From WHSW01 sp963742205 (lineage in GTDB: Bacteria > Actinomycetota > Thermoleophilia > Solirubrobacterales > 70-9): a stretch of DNA of 64,000 nucleotides. Both the position numbers and the translations under genes were made by a program. The notes beneath the pieces are model-generated. The model was not told where the DNA came from. It worked only from the letters and a program-made list of their open reading frames with translations, and searched no databases. This document shows positions 50,565 to 59,226 of the stretch, piece by piece (positions within the stretch are counted from its first letter, which is position 1; every line of letters begins with the position of its first letter). The stretch is from the NCBI GenBank assembly GCA_963742205.1, contig CAVUKZ010000007.1, forward strand, positions 124,001 to 188,000, given 5' to 3'.

Positions 50565-51349
50565 ACCGCGGTTCCCATCGCTTCGGCGATCGCACTCGCG
50601 AACGCGCTCTGGGCCTGCTCGGTGCGCGGCCCGGCCGCGAGCGCGACCCCGTCGACCGCGGCGATCGGCTGGATCTCGCGCACGGTCGAGGCGAGGAACG
50701 CCTCGCTGGCGCCCAGCAGGTCGGAGAGCGGGTACTCGCCCTCTCTCACGTCCAGGGCCGCCACCACGATCCGCCGGGTGATCGAGTCGAGGATCCCGGC
50801 CGCGAGCGCCGGGGTGCAGAGCTCGCCGTCGCTCACCCAGAAGATCGTCGACGTGGGCGCCTCCAGCACGACGCCGTCCGGGCGCACGAGCAGGGCCTCG
50901 TCGGCGTCGCCGCCCTTCGCGATCCGGGTCGCGTGCATGTTGGCGCCGTAGGAGAGCGACTTGACCCCGTTCAGGATCAGGGTCGGGGTGTACGTGACCG
51001 AGGAGAGGCTGACGCTCGGGAGGTGCTCGACCAGGGGCTCGATCAACGCGATGCGGCGACCGCCCCGGGTCACGACGAGCCGCAGCTGGGCGTCGCCGTC
51101 GCCGTGGGCCTCCAGCAGCGCCTCGATCTCGGGCTCCAGCTCGGCGCGCTGCGCCGGGAGATCGATCGCCGCCGCCGAGCGCTCGAGCCGCTCGAGGTGC
51201 TCGGCGAGCGCAAACGGCCGCCCCTCATAGAGGCGGATGACCTCGAACACGCCGTCGCCGCGGTAGAGGCCGTCGTCCTTCACCGGGATGAGCGCCTCGG
51301 CCGTGGGCGCGATCGTGCCGTCGATCGATGCAAGCTCGCGGATCGCCAT
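50561..51349 (-). CDS. Class IV aminotransferase (BCAT / aminodeoxychorismate lyase-like)
   Basis: 262 aa from ATG 51349. Fold-type IV PLP protein: DDGLYRGDGVFEVIRLYEGR, PLP Lys in LNGVKSLSYGANMHATRIA, EAPTSTIFWVSDGELCTPAL, and GILDSITRRIVV. Could be branched-chain or D-amino-acid aminotransferase or aminodeoxychorismate lyase; sequence by eye does not decide. It heads the minus fatty-acid operon. Confidence 0.85.
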   Translation of the reverse strand: MAIRELASIDGTIAPTAEALIPVKDDGLYRGDGVFEVIRLYEGRPFALAEHLERLERSAAAIDLPAQRAELEPEIEALLEAHGDGDAQLRLVVTRGGRRIALIEPLVEHLPSVSLSSVTYTPTLILNGVKSLSYGANMHATRIAKGGDADEALLVRPDGVVLEAPTSTIFWVSDGELCTPALAAGILDSITRRIVVAALDVREGEYPLSDLLGASEAFLASTVREIQPIAAVDGVALAAGPRTEQAQSAFASAIAEAMGTAV

Positions 51350-51412
51350 CTGGGGCGAGGCTATCCAACCGCGCCAGTCGCGCGGATCGCGGCACCCATC
51401 TAAGGTGACGGC

Positions 51413-51736
51413 GTGGACTTCGTCCTGATCACGCTCGTGATGATCGGGCTGATCGTGCTGGTGCTGGTACTGCTCGCCCGGGCCTATCCCGGCAGCGGCG
51501 CCGATCTCGTGGACTGGAAGCCGACCCGCTCGCACGAGGTCGAGGCCCAGCTCGAGATCGACGACGTCCAGCAGATGCTCGCGGCTCAGAACGAGTACCG
51601 CCGCCGGCGCGGCGCCGCGGAACTGACGGAGGACGACGCCAATCGGATGGCGCGCGAGGACGAGGCGATCCGCGAGCGGGCCCGGCGCAGCCACGAGCAG
51701 CACCTCGACGAGCTCGAGGACGAGTACGGCGTTTAG
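51413..51736 (+). CDS. Small membrane-anchored coiled-coil protein
   Basis: 107 aa from GTG 51413. One N-terminal membrane helix (LITLVMIGLIVLVLVLLARA), then a highly charged helical domain (EVEAQLEIDDVQQMLAAQNE; HEQHLDELEDEYGV). Family not recognised. Divergent from the aminotransferase and 17 bp before the Rossmann gene. Confidence 0.65.
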   Translation: MDFVLITLVMIGLIVLVLVLLARAYPGSGADLVDWKPTRSHEVEAQLEIDDVQQMLAAQNEYRRRRGAAELTEDDANRMAREDEAIRERARRSHEQHLDELEDEYGV

Positions 51737-51753
51737 ATGACTAGGGTCCGCGC

Positions 51754-52225
51754 ATGGCGCGGGCGCTGATCGTCGGCTGCGGCTGTTATGGCCGCGAGCT
51801 CGGAGCCGCACTCATCAAGCGCGGCTGGCTGATCCGCGGCACCAGCCGCAGCCAGGAGGGCGCGGCGGCGATCGAGGCCGCCGGGATCGAGCCGGCGATC
51901 GCCGATCCCGAGCGGATCGGCACCGTGCTCGACGCGATCGAGGGCGTCTCGCTGATCTACTGGCTGTTCGGCAGGGTCGCGACTCCCGAGCTGCACGGCC
52001 CGCGGTTCGAGCGCCTGCTTGGAGGAGATCGTGGACACCCCGGTGCGGGCGCTCGTCTACGAGCTCAACGAGGCGCTGGAGCCCGCCGACGCCGCCGCCG
52101 CCTTCGAGGCGCTCCGCGCGGCCAACGAACGGTGGCGGATCCCGTCCGAGGCGGTCGCCGCCGAGCGCGGCACCGACTCCTGGCTCGAGGGGATGACCGC
52201 CGCCGCGGCGGAGCTGATCGGCTAG
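51754..52225 (+). CDS. Rossmann-fold NAD-binding protein; +1 frameshift
   Basis: About 156 aa after correction. N-terminal ALIVGCGCYGRELGAALIKR (glycine-rich nucleotide loop), RGTSRSQEGAAAIEAAGIEP, then LDAIEGVSLIYWLFG. At about 52018 (CGCCTGCTTGGAGGAG) one surplus base breaks the frame; the continuation is EEIVDTPVRALVYELNEA to the end TAAAAELIG. Resembles the first half of NAD-dependent epimerase/dehydratases; reaction unknown. Confidence 0.7.
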
Positions 52226-52235
52226 CGCGCGGCGC

Positions 52236-52562
52236 CTACTGCAGCGGCGTGGGCTTCTTGTTCGACCCCGTCCAGGGCGCCTGGTCCTGGACGTGGGCGG
52301 GCGGCTGGTCGAGGTTGTCGGCCAGCAGCTTGAGCCCAAACGCCGCCCCGGCGACGACGACGATGAAGATCGCGTACATCGCGACCTGGCGGCCGACGCT
52401 GGGGCTGTAGCTACCGCCGATGACCTCGCGGCGCTTGTCCAATCCCATCGCGTCGACATCCGACTGCTCGTGACGCGCGAGGCGCTCCTCGGGATCGTCC
52501 TTCTCGAAGGTCGTATTGGGACCGACCGAGGGCGCGGTGGTGTCGCTCAGATCCTCCGCCAT
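52236..52562 (-). CDS. Single-helix membrane protein of unknown function
   Basis: 108 aa from ATG 52562. Acidic N-terminus (PNTTFEKDDPEERLARHEQS), one membrane helix (VAMYAIFIVVVAGAAFGLKL, about residues 62-81) and a Pro-rich tail. Family unrecognised. Convergent with the Rossmann gene; a 58-bp divergent gap separates it from the serine hydrolase. Confidence 0.6.
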   Translation of the reverse strand: MAEDLSDTTAPSVGPNTTFEKDDPEERLARHEQSDVDAMGLDKRREVIGGSYSPSVGRQVAMYAIFIVVVAGAAFGLKLLADNLDQPPAHVQDQAPWTGSNKKPTPLQ

Positions 52563-52620
52563 CGCCGCCTGACCATACGCCGGACTGGTGCGACGCGCGC
52601 CGGTTGCGTACAAACCCCGT

Positions 52621-53424
52621 ATGGCCCGTTCGCTACCGCTTCGACGCTGGATCGCGGGCCTCGTATGCGTAGCCCTCGCGGCGGTCCTGACCCCGGCCGC
52701 GGCCAAGCCGCCTCACCGCCAGCACTACCCGTGGGCCAAGCGGGTCGCGGCGGCCAAGCGCTGGGCCGACGGACGCGCCGGCCGGATCTCGTTCGCGGTC
52801 GTCGACGAGACCGGGAAGCTGCACGGCTCCCACCCCGACCGAGTCCACAACTCGGCCAGCGTCGCGAAGGTGATGTTCATGGTCGCGCTGCTGCGCCAGC
52901 CGGACGTCCGCCACGACGCCCTCAGCGCTGGTGAGCGCCACCTGCTGGGGCCGATGATCAAGCGCTCCGACAACGCTGCGGCCACCGCCGTGTTCAATCG
53001 CGTCGGCGAGGGCGCGCTCTACCGGCTCGCCCGCGACGCCGGGCTCGACCACTTCAGCACCCAGCCCAGCTGGGGCCTGACGACGATCACCGCCGGCTCG
53101 CAGGCGCGCTTCATGTACCGGCTGCAGCGCTTCATCCCGAAGCGCCACCGCACCTACGCCATGCACCTGCTGTCCAAGATCGTCGACTGGCAGCGGTGGG
53201 GAATTCCTCCGGTGGCACCCCACGGATGGCGGTTGCACTTCAAGGGCGGCTGGTCGGGGGCGCCGAGCTGGCGGGTCAACCAGGTGATGCTCCTGCGGCG
53301 GCCTCCGCGTCGCTTCTCGATCGCGGTCCTCACCCGCGAGCAGCCCTCATTTGGCTACGGCCAGCGCTCGATCGAGGGCGTCGCGCGGCGGCTGCTCGCG
53401 CACTACAACCGCGACAGCCGCTGA
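52621..53424 (+). CDS. Secreted serine hydrolase, class A beta-lactamase-like
   Basis: 267 aa from ATG 52621. Signal peptide (WIAGLVCVALAAVLTPAAA). Active-site motifs of the penicillin-recognising fold: SVAK in NSASVAKVMFMVALL, SDN in IKRSDNAAATAVF, and KGG in LHFKGGWSGAPSW replacing KTG. It may act on cell-wall peptides or be a beta-lactamase relative; the Glu166 omega-loop cannot be placed confidently. Confidence 0.8.
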   Translation: MARSLPLRRWIAGLVCVALAAVLTPAAAKPPHRQHYPWAKRVAAAKRWADGRAGRISFAVVDETGKLHGSHPDRVHNSASVAKVMFMVALLRQPDVRHDALSAGERHLLGPMIKRSDNAAATAVFNRVGEGALYRLARDAGLDHFSTQPSWGLTTITAGSQARFMYRLQRFIPKRHRTYAMHLLSKIVDWQRWGIPPVAPHGWRLHFKGGWSGAPSWRVNQVMLLRRPPRRFSIAVLTREQPSFGYGQRSIEGVARRLLAHYNRDSR

Positions 53425-53976
53425 AGCAACTCCCCGAGGATGCGCGCCGTCGCCCCCCAGATCAGGTGCTCGGCGACGACGTAGGTCGGCGTCCGGATTG
53501 GGACCCCGCGGCGCACCAGCCGGCGCATGGCAAAGCCCTCGCGTAGCTGCTCGAGTCGGAACGCCAGCACGGTCTCGACCTCGCTCGGGTTGGGCTCGAA
53601 CGCGAGGTCATCCGCGATCAGCCCCACGAAGGGAAAGACCTTGAAGCTGGTGACGAAGGTGCCGATCGGCGGCAGCGCGCCGACGACCTCAACGCTGCTC
53701 GGCGGCGAGCCCGATCTCCTCCTGCGCCTCGCGCAGGGCCGTCTCGAGCAGCGGCTCATCCGCCGTGTCGCGCCGGCCGCCGGGGAACGAGATCTCGCCC
53801 GCGTGGCGGCGGAGATCGTGGCGGCGCTCCGTGAACACGAGCCCGGGCTCGTCGGGGTGCCCGAACAGCGGCACCAGAACCGCCGCCTCGGTGGAGCCGT
53901 GGGCGTTGAGCCGCTCGGCCTCGTCCGGGCGGAGCAGGACGTCACGCAGCGCGTCGCTCGCGGCGTCGTGGCTCAC
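53403..53976 (-). CDS. NUDIX hydrolase, CoA pyrophosphatase-like; +1 frameshift
   Basis: About 190 aa after correction. MSHDAASDALRDVLLRPDEA, RRHDLRRHAGEISFPGGRRD, then the Nudix box GGRRDTADEPLLETALREAQ followed by EEIGL. At about 53700 (GCCGCCGAGCAGC) the frame slips; the rest is SSVEVVGALPPIGTFVTSFK, VFPFVGLI and the end ARILGELLQRLSRL. The order matches NudL-type coenzyme A diphosphatases. The 3' end overlaps the serine hydrolase gene tail-to-tail by 22 bp. Confidence 0.85.
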
Positions 53977-54027
53977 ACAAGCGGCCTCAACGACGGCCGA
54001 CCTCGCTTCGTCCTGACGGACTCCGCG

Positions 54028-54837
54028 TCACAGGATCACCTGCACCGTGCCGCCGTCGACCGACCAGGCGGCGCCGGCGACGTAGGAGGCACGCTCGGAG
54101 CAGAGGAAGACGACCGCCGCCGCGGCCTCCTCGCTCTCCGCGAGGCGGCCGATCGGGCGGCTCGCGCCGACCGCGTCGAGCGCCTGCTCCCGGGAGTCGT
54201 GGCCGGCCAGTGCCTGAGCCTGATCCAACAACCCGCCCTCGTCCATCCACAGCTCGGACTTGGTCGGCCCGGGACAGATCGCGTTGACGAGCACGCCGTC
54301 GGCCGCGTGGCGGTCGGCGAACAGCCGCGAGAGCGAGAGCTCGGCGGCCTTGGCGACCGAGTACTCGGGCATCTGGGCCGATGGGCGCTTGCCGGCGCTC
54401 GAGGACACGTTCACCACCCGGCCCCAGCCGCGCTCGACCATGCCGGGAATGGCGGCGCGCATCAGCCGCAGCGGCGCCATCACGTTGAGCTCCCAGGCCG
54501 CGTACCAATCCTCCTCGGGGACGTCGGAGAGCTCGCGATGGCGCGCGGTGCCGGCGTTGTTGACGAGCACGTCGAGCTTGCCGAACGCCCGCTCGCACTC
54601 GCCCACGATCCGCTCGCCCGCGTCGGCGTCGGTCACGTCCAACGCCAGCGCCTCGGCGGCGCCACCGGGCGCGGCGGCGCCGCGGCATTCGTCGGTCGCC
54701 TCGGCGAGCTCCTCCGCGCCCCGGGCGATCAGGAGCACCGAGGCGCCCTCGGCGCACAGCATCCGCGCGGTCTCGCGCCCGATCCCGCGGCTCGCCCCGG
54801 TCACGACGCAGGCGCGCCCTGCGAGCCCGAGGTCCAC
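54028..54837 (-). CDS. Short-chain dehydrogenase/reductase
   Basis: 269 aa, ATG 54837. Classical SDR: CVVTGASRGIGRETARML, DVLVNNAGTA, catalytic Ser in VVNVSSSAGK, YxxxK in PEYSVAKAAELSL, and NAICPGPTKSELWMDEGG. The C-terminal SYVAGAAWSVDGGTVQ is standard. NAD(P)-dependent oxidoreductase of unknown substrate. 1 bp after the OsmC gene stop, in an operon with OsmC and PduO. Confidence 0.92.
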   Translation of the reverse strand: MDLGLAGRACVVTGASRGIGRETARMLCAEGASVLLIARGAEELAEATDECRGAAAPGGAAEALALDVTDADAGERIVGECERAFGKLDVLVNNAGTARHRELSDVPEEDWYAAWELNVMAPLRLMRAAIPGMVERGWGRVVNVSSSAGKRPSAQMPEYSVAKAAELSLSRLFADRHAADGVLVNAICPGPTKSELWMDEGGLLDQAQALAGHDSREQALDAVGASRPIGRLAESEEAAAAVVFLCSERASYVAGAAWSVDGGTVQVIL

Positions 54838-54838
54838 G

Positions 54839-55240
54839 TCAGCCGCTTTCGACCTCGTCGTGGATCAGCACGTCCATCTCGCTCTTCAGCGCCCTGTGCA
54901 CGGGGCACTTGCCGGCGATCACGAGCAGGCGCTCGCGCTGTTCCTCGTTCAGAGGCTCCGGCACGCGGAGCTTCACCGTCGCCCGCTCGACCGTCGAGCT
55001 CTGGCCGTAGTCGAAGTCGACGTCGACCTCCACCTGACCGAGCTCCCAGCCCTTGCGCTCCGCGTACATCTCGCAGGTGATGGCGGTGCAGGCCGCCAGC
55101 GCCGCGGCGACCGTCCGGGTGGGGCTGGGGCCGGCGTCGGTGCCCCCGGACGACTCCGGCTCGTCGATCACCATGCGGTGGCCGCCCTCGATCTCGACCT
55201 CGTGCGCGTAGCCGGAGGTGCGCCGCGCGGTGACCCGCAC
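54839..55240 (-). CDS. OsmC/Ohr-family protein
   Basis: 133 aa. It has the two redox cysteines of the family: TVAAALAACTAITCEMYAER and VIAGKCPVHRAL, with intervening KLRVPEPLNEEQRERL. Members reduce organic hydroperoxides. Lies 1 bp after the adenosyltransferase gene. Confidence 0.9.
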   Translation of the reverse strand: MRVTARRTSGYAHEVEIEGGHRMVIDEPESSGGTDAGPSPTRTVAAALAACTAITCEMYAERKGWELGQVEVDVDFDYGQSSTVERATVKLRVPEPLNEEQRERLLVIAGKCPVHRALKSEMDVLIHDEVESG

Positions 55241-55241
55241 C

Positions 55242-55820
55242 TCAGGCCTTCGGCTCGGCGCGGTCGCGGCCGGCGAACAGCTCGGGCTCGGGCGCGTCGG
55301 CGAAGCGGGCCATCGCGTAGGCGGCGTCGGAGGCGCGGTTGAGAAACCGCAGCAGCTCCTCGGAGTCGAGCCCCTCAGCGGACGCGAGCTCCACCGCGCG
55401 TCGCTCGGCGCGCCGCAGCACGGCTCGCGCCACGTCGAGCTGGCCGGACAGCTGCGTGCCGCCCGGGATCACGAACTTCGGCGGCAGCTCGACCCGGTCC
55501 ATGTAGCGGTCGATCAGCTCCTCGAGCTCGGCCGCCATCTCCGGGGTCACGCGGCTGACGCCGTCCACGAGCCGCTCGGCCGCCTCGGGCGCCGTGGCCA
55601 GTTCAGCGCCGGCGATGAATAGGTCGTCCTGGAGGCGCAGGATGTCGGCCGCGAGCTCCGTGTCGTCGGCCGTGCACAGCGAGCGCGCGACGCCGAGCGC
55701 CGACGCGGCCTCGTCGAGCGTCCCGTAGGCCTCGGTCCGGAGATCGGACTTCGACACGCGACCGCCGTACCAGAGCGAGGTCGTGCCGTCGTCGCCCTTG
55801 CGGGTGTAGATCCGGGTCAT
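55242..55820 (-). CDS. Cob(I)alamin adenosyltransferase, PduO type
   Basis: 192 aa. MTRIYTRKGDDGTTSLWYGG (ATP-binding N-terminus), KSDLRTEAYGTLDEAASALG, FVIPGGTQLSGQLDVARAVL, and ELLRFLNRASDAAYAMARFA, all in the order of PduO/MMAB proteins. It adds the adenosyl group to cob(I)alamin. No cobalamin riboswitch is visible upstream (22 bp to the DUF1015 gene's stop). Confidence 0.94.
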   Translation of the reverse strand: MTRIYTRKGDDGTTSLWYGGRVSKSDLRTEAYGTLDEAASALGVARSLCTADDTELAADILRLQDDLFIAGAELATAPEAAERLVDGVSRVTPEMAAELEELIDRYMDRVELPPKFVIPGGTQLSGQLDVARAVLRRAERRAVELASAEGLDSEELLRFLNRASDAAYAMARFADAPEPELFAGRDRAEPKA

Positions 55821-55841
55821 CGGGCGACCCTAGCGCGGCGC

Positions 55842-57102
55842 TCAGCTGAGCGGATTGAAGACGATCCCGGTGAGCAGCTTCGGGAAGAAGTAGGTCGACT
55901 TCGGCGGCATCGTCTCGCCCTCGGCCGCGACCGCGCGGACCTGCCCGACCGGGGTCGGGCGCATCAGGAACACCGCCTGGGTGTCGCCGTCGAGCGAGTC
56001 GAGCGCGGCCTTCGCCGAGGCCGTGTAGGCGATCCCTCGCTTTGCCTCGACGTCCTCCTCGCTCATCCCGAGCGCTCGGCGCAGGACGAGCGTCTCGAGG
56101 ATCGCCGCGTCGAGCTCGCGGTAGGCGTCGGAGCGCCCCGCGAGCTCGGCGTCGAGGATCGCGCGGGCATCGGGCTTCAGCCGCAGGCGAAATCCGCGGC
56201 GGAAGTGCGAGTCGATGTAGCCGAAGACGCCGATCCCGTCCTCGCCGGCGGGGTCGAGGTCCTCCACCGGGACCTCCTCGATCTCGAAGCTCTCCCGCAG
56301 CGCGGCCGCCAGCGCCTCCTGGCGCTCGGGCGCGTCGAGGTTGGAGAGCAGCCGGTGATAGCCGAACACGGTGAGCCCGGGGTCGCCCAGCGACACCAGC
56401 GCCATCAGCGTGTACCGGTGCGGTCCCTCGCCGCCGATCGCGTCGGCGTACGCGCGCGCGGTCTCGTAGCGGTGGTGGCCGTCGGCGATCAGCAGCTCGG
56501 AGTCGCCCAGCTCGGCGGTCACCGCGCGGTGGGCCTCCGGGTCGTCGATCCTCCAGATCCGGTGCGTGGTGCCCTCGTCGTCGGTGACCTCAGCCCACGG
56601 CTGGCCGCGGGTGAAGCCCTCGAGATGACGCCAGGCGTCGCCCTCGTGCAGGGAGAAGATCGGCGACAGGTTGAACCGCGTGGCCTCGGTGAGTCGCAGC
56701 CTGTCCTCCTTCGGCCCCGGCTGGGTGCGCTCGTGCGGGCGCACGAGGCCGGGCCCGTACGGGGTGACGCGAACGCGGCACAGGACCCCGCGGCGCGTGG
56801 CCCGCGAGCCGTCGGGCGCCTCGTAGTCCTGGGTCAGGGCCCACAGGGCCGGCTCGCGATCCGCGGCGAGGATGCCCTGGAGCGTCCATTCCTCCAGCGT
56901 CTCGGCAGCGTGCTCGTAGCGGTCGCCGCCCGTCGGGCGCCTCGGGCAGGTCGATCTCGACCACGTTGAACGGCGAGCGCGCGAGCAGCTCCGCCCGCCG
57001 CGCGGCGTCGATCACGTCGTAGGGAGGGGCGACGACGTCGGCGAGCCCGCCGATCGCCGCCAGGTTGTAGTGGAGCGCTTGGAGGGGGCGGACCTCGGCC
57101 AT
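55842..57102 (-). CDS. DUF1015 protein; +1 frameshift
   Basis: About 419 aa after correction. N-terminus MAEVRPLQALHYNLAAIGGL, VVAPPYDVIDAARRAELLAR, NVVEIDLPEAPDG. At about 56928 (GACGGGCGGCGACC) one base too many; the rest continues DRYEHAAETLEEWTLQGILA, YGPGLVRPHERTQPGPKEDR, LLIADGHHRYETARAYADAI and PPKSTYFFPKLLTGIVFNPL. These are the signature blocks of DUF1015, sometimes linked with serine/phosphate metabolism; the function is not established. Confidence 0.88.
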
Positions 57103-57123
57103 CGGCCGCGGAACCCTACCCGC

Positions 57124-57555
57124 CTATTCGCGCTCGGCGAACCAAGCGGCCATCGCCTCCACGCCCAGGCGCTGGTCCTCGCCGCCCCCGAGGCCGCCGA
57201 GCGGGCCGCTGCCGCGCATCATCATCAGCTTCAGCTTCTCGCCGTCGGTGGTCCGAAGCTTCAGGGTCACGGCCGCGTTGTCCATGATCGCGGCGCTGAT
57301 CTGCGGCCAGCCGCCGCCGGCGCCGTCGACCGAGGCGTCGGCGAGCCGCTCGGGCGGGATCGAGATCGGCTCGCCGTCGGCGGCGAACTTGCGCGTCATC
57401 GGCTGAATCACCAGCCGCCGGTCGGTGGTCGCGATCGCAACCTGACGGCCCTTGAACATGCTCTGCTGCGTGGCCACGCAGACCCCGCGGAGCTCCTCGC
57501 CCGCCTCGAGGGCCGGCTCGACGGCCCCGTGCAGCTTCTCTCCGAGGTCGCCCAT
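57124..57555 (-). CDS. PH-like domain protein of unknown function
   Basis: 143 aa. MGDLGEKLHGAVEPALEAGE, then a strand-rich part with VAIATTDRRLVIQPMTRKF, AAVTLKLRTTDGEKLKLMMM and a final helix GVEAMAAWFAERE. The pattern recalls bacterial PH (bPH) domains. Seven bases after the lipoprotein gene, so co-transcribed. Confidence 0.6.
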   Translation of the reverse strand: MGDLGEKLHGAVEPALEAGEELRGVCVATQQSMFKGRQVAIATTDRRLVIQPMTRKFAADGEPISIPPERLADASVDGAGGGWPQISAAIMDNAAVTLKLRTTDGEKLKLMMMRGSGPLGGLGGGEDQRLGVEAMAAWFAERE

Positions 57556-57561
57556 CGCCGC

Positions 57562-57897
57562 TCAGCAGTTGTCCGCGACGATCTGGGAGATCGGCGTGTT
57601 CGGGTCGGCCTTCGCGACCTCGATCGCGATCGTCACCTGGAAGTCGCTGCCCGCGTCCGTGTTCGTCCCGGCGCAGGCCGGGTTCGCGTCCGCGGCCTCC
57701 TGGACCGCGGCGACCTCGTCCGGGATCGAGGCGTCGATGAACTGCTTGGCGGTCATCCCGGTGCCGCCCGAGGATCCCTGGGCGCCCGTGGCGCCGCTTG
57801 CCCCGACCGCGGTCGAGGAGGTGCTGTCGTCGCCTCCGCCACAGCCGGCGACGAGGAGGGCGACGAGCAGGATCGGGAGCGCGATGGCGCCTCGCAT
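57562..57897 (-). CDS. Small lipoprotein
   Basis: 111 aa. Lipobox VALLVAGCGGGDDS, a Ser/Gly/Thr-rich linker, then a short acidic domain (QFIDASIPDEVAAVQEAADA) with two cysteines (NPACAG and the terminal DNC). Function unknown. Confidence 0.7.
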   Translation of the reverse strand: MRGAIALPILLVALLVAGCGGGDDSTSSTAVGASGATGAQGSSGGTGMTAKQFIDASIPDEVAAVQEAADANPACAGTNTDAGSDFQVTIAIEVAKADPNTPISQIVADNC

Positions 57898-57949
57898 GCG
57901 GCGCGAGTCTAATCCCGGGGGCGGCGCGCGTTTGGCGCTACGCCGCGGG

Positions 57950-58189
57950 TTAGAGCGGCCCGATGTTCGGGCCCAGATTCCGCATCGCGGCGGAGCGGGG
58001 ATCGTCCGCCGTCGGTGGCTTCTCCGCGGCGCGGGTCTCGGCGGTCGTCGGCTGCGTGGGCGGCAGCGCGATCTTGACCACCGTCCAGGTGCCGTCGCTC
58101 TCCTGCCGCGGGCGCCACTGGTGGGTCTCGCGGTCCGGGTGCTCGGCGGCGAGCCGCGCGCAGGCCTCGCGTGCCTCGGCCTCGGTCAT
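57950..58189 (-). CDS. Small protein of unknown function
   Basis: 79 aa. N-terminal helix EAREACARLAAEHPDRETHQ, then WRPRQESDGTWTVVKIALPP, a strand pair typical of small actinobacterial proteins, and a disordered tail. Nine bases from the SnoaL-like gene upstream in the same direction. Confidence 0.6.
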   Translation of the reverse strand: MTEAEAREACARLAAEHPDRETHQWRPRQESDGTWTVVKIALPPTQPTTAETRAAEKPPTADDPRSAAMRNLGPNIGPL

Positions 58190-58198
58190 GAGGCCACT

Positions 58199-58612
58199 CT
58201 AGGTCGATTCGGACTCGGCGGCGTCGAGGGCCTCGCCGGCGCTGAGGAAGGCGCGGACTCGCTTGAACCTGCCCGGCTCGCCCTCGATCAGGTAGGCGAC
58301 GGGGTTGACGGTCTCGATGTCGCTCTCCCGGCCCCGGATGCGTTGGCGCCCGACCGCGAGCAGTCGGTCGTCGCCGAGGTCGCGATATTCGTCGAACTCG
58401 AGCTCGACCACCGAGAACGCCTGATCCAGGTCGTCGGCCAGCTGCCGGAGCCCGTCGTGTCCGCGATAGGTCATCGTCTCGCCCGCCAGCAGCCCGGCCA
58501 TCCCCGGGTGCCACTCGACCTCGGGGTCGTACTCGGCCAAGACGGCGTCCATGTCGCGGCGCGCGAAGGCGTCGGCTGCGCGTTTGAACGCCTCGACGTT
58601 CTCCTGGGACAT
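58199..58612 (-). CDS. SnoaL-like (NTF2-fold) protein
   Basis: 137 aa from ATG 58612. MSQENVEAFKRAADAFARRD, DAVLAEYDPEVEWHPGMAGL, YRGHDGLRQLADDLDQAF, and a tail GEALDAAESEST. Same family as the three array members at 31405-32577, but its C-terminus does not share the AAGLSE DNA block. Just downstream of tRNA-Pro. Confidence 0.8.
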   Translation of the reverse strand: MSQENVEAFKRAADAFARRDMDAVLAEYDPEVEWHPGMAGLLAGETMTYRGHDGLRQLADDLDQAFSVVELEFDEYRDLGDDRLLAVGRQRIRGRESDIETVNPVAYLIEGEPGRFKRVRAFLSAGEALDAAESEST

Positions 58613-58649
58613 CCCGGAACGAGTATCTCCGAAAATGACCCCCCAGAGA

Positions 58650-58723
58650 TCGGGGTGGCGGGATTTGAACCCGCGACCTCCCGTCCCCAAAACGGGTGCT
58701 CTACCAGGCTGAGCCACACCCCG
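58650..58723 (-). tRNA. tRNA-Pro (anticodon UGG)
   Basis: 74 nt on the minus strand. The acceptor stem CGGGGTG/CACCCCG pairs perfectly and is followed by discriminator A. D arm GGCTCAGCCTGGTAGAGC, anticodon stem CCCGT/ACGGG with loop TTTGGGG (anticodon TGG), and T arm GCGGGTTCAAATCCCGC are all standard. CCA is not encoded. Confidence 0.96.
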
Positions 58724-58821
58724 GGACTGGCGCGAGTCTAGCCCGCGGCCGCGGCGGTCCCGAGCGCGAGCGCGCGAGCGTCCCGAGTACAGTCAGCACT
58801 GGTCGCCGACGAGAGGAAGAG

Positions 58822-59181
58822 ATGGATCTGAAGAAGCTGGGACAGCAGGCGAAGAGCCTGGTCGATAAGCGCGGCGGGAGCGAGAGCGTCAAAGAGGACG
58901 CCGACGAGCTCAAGGACATCGCCAAGAGCAAGGGCAGCCTCGCGGACAAGGCCAAGGCCGCCGTCGAGGCGATCAAGGAGCCTGGCGCGGCCGACGAGCC
59001 CGCGGCGCCGGTAGCCGCCGAGGCGAGCCCCGCCGAGCGCGAGCGCGCCGCTGAGAAGGTCGAGGGCGAGGAGCGCGGCAAGCACGCGGGCGACACGGCC
59101 CACGGTGGCGGCCACGGGCGGCATGGGCGCCACGGCGGGCGCCGCGACCGCGAGGGTGGGAGCGAAGACCCGGCGGTCTGA
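58822..59181 (+). CDS. Charged small protein, MT0933-like antitoxin candidate
   Basis: 119 aa, ATG 58822 after GAGAGGAAG. A Lys/Glu/Ala-rich helical half (MDLKKLGQQAKSLVDKRGGS; KEDADELKDIAKSKGSLADK) resembles the MT0933-type antitoxin-like family. The C-terminal half is disordered and ends in a His/Gly-rich run (GGGHGRHGRHGG) that could bind metal. No toxin gene is adjacent. The name is tentative. Confidence 0.55.
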   Translation: MDLKKLGQQAKSLVDKRGGSESVKEDADELKDIAKSKGSLADKAKAAVEAIKEPGAADEPAAPVAAEASPAERERAAEKVEGEERGKHAGDTAHGGGHGRHGRHGGRRDREGGSEDPAV

Positions 59182-59226
59182 CTCGCCGGGTAGCGACGCT
59201 CCTCGTTACTCAGCTAGCTCGTCCGC

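Noticed and set aside
4378..56930. Programmed +1 frameshifting as the explanation for the repeated +1 breaks
   Set aside because: No common slippery heptamer, stop codon or stimulatory element is visible at the sites; insertion-type sequence error is simpler. Kept as a finding for checking, not as a feature.
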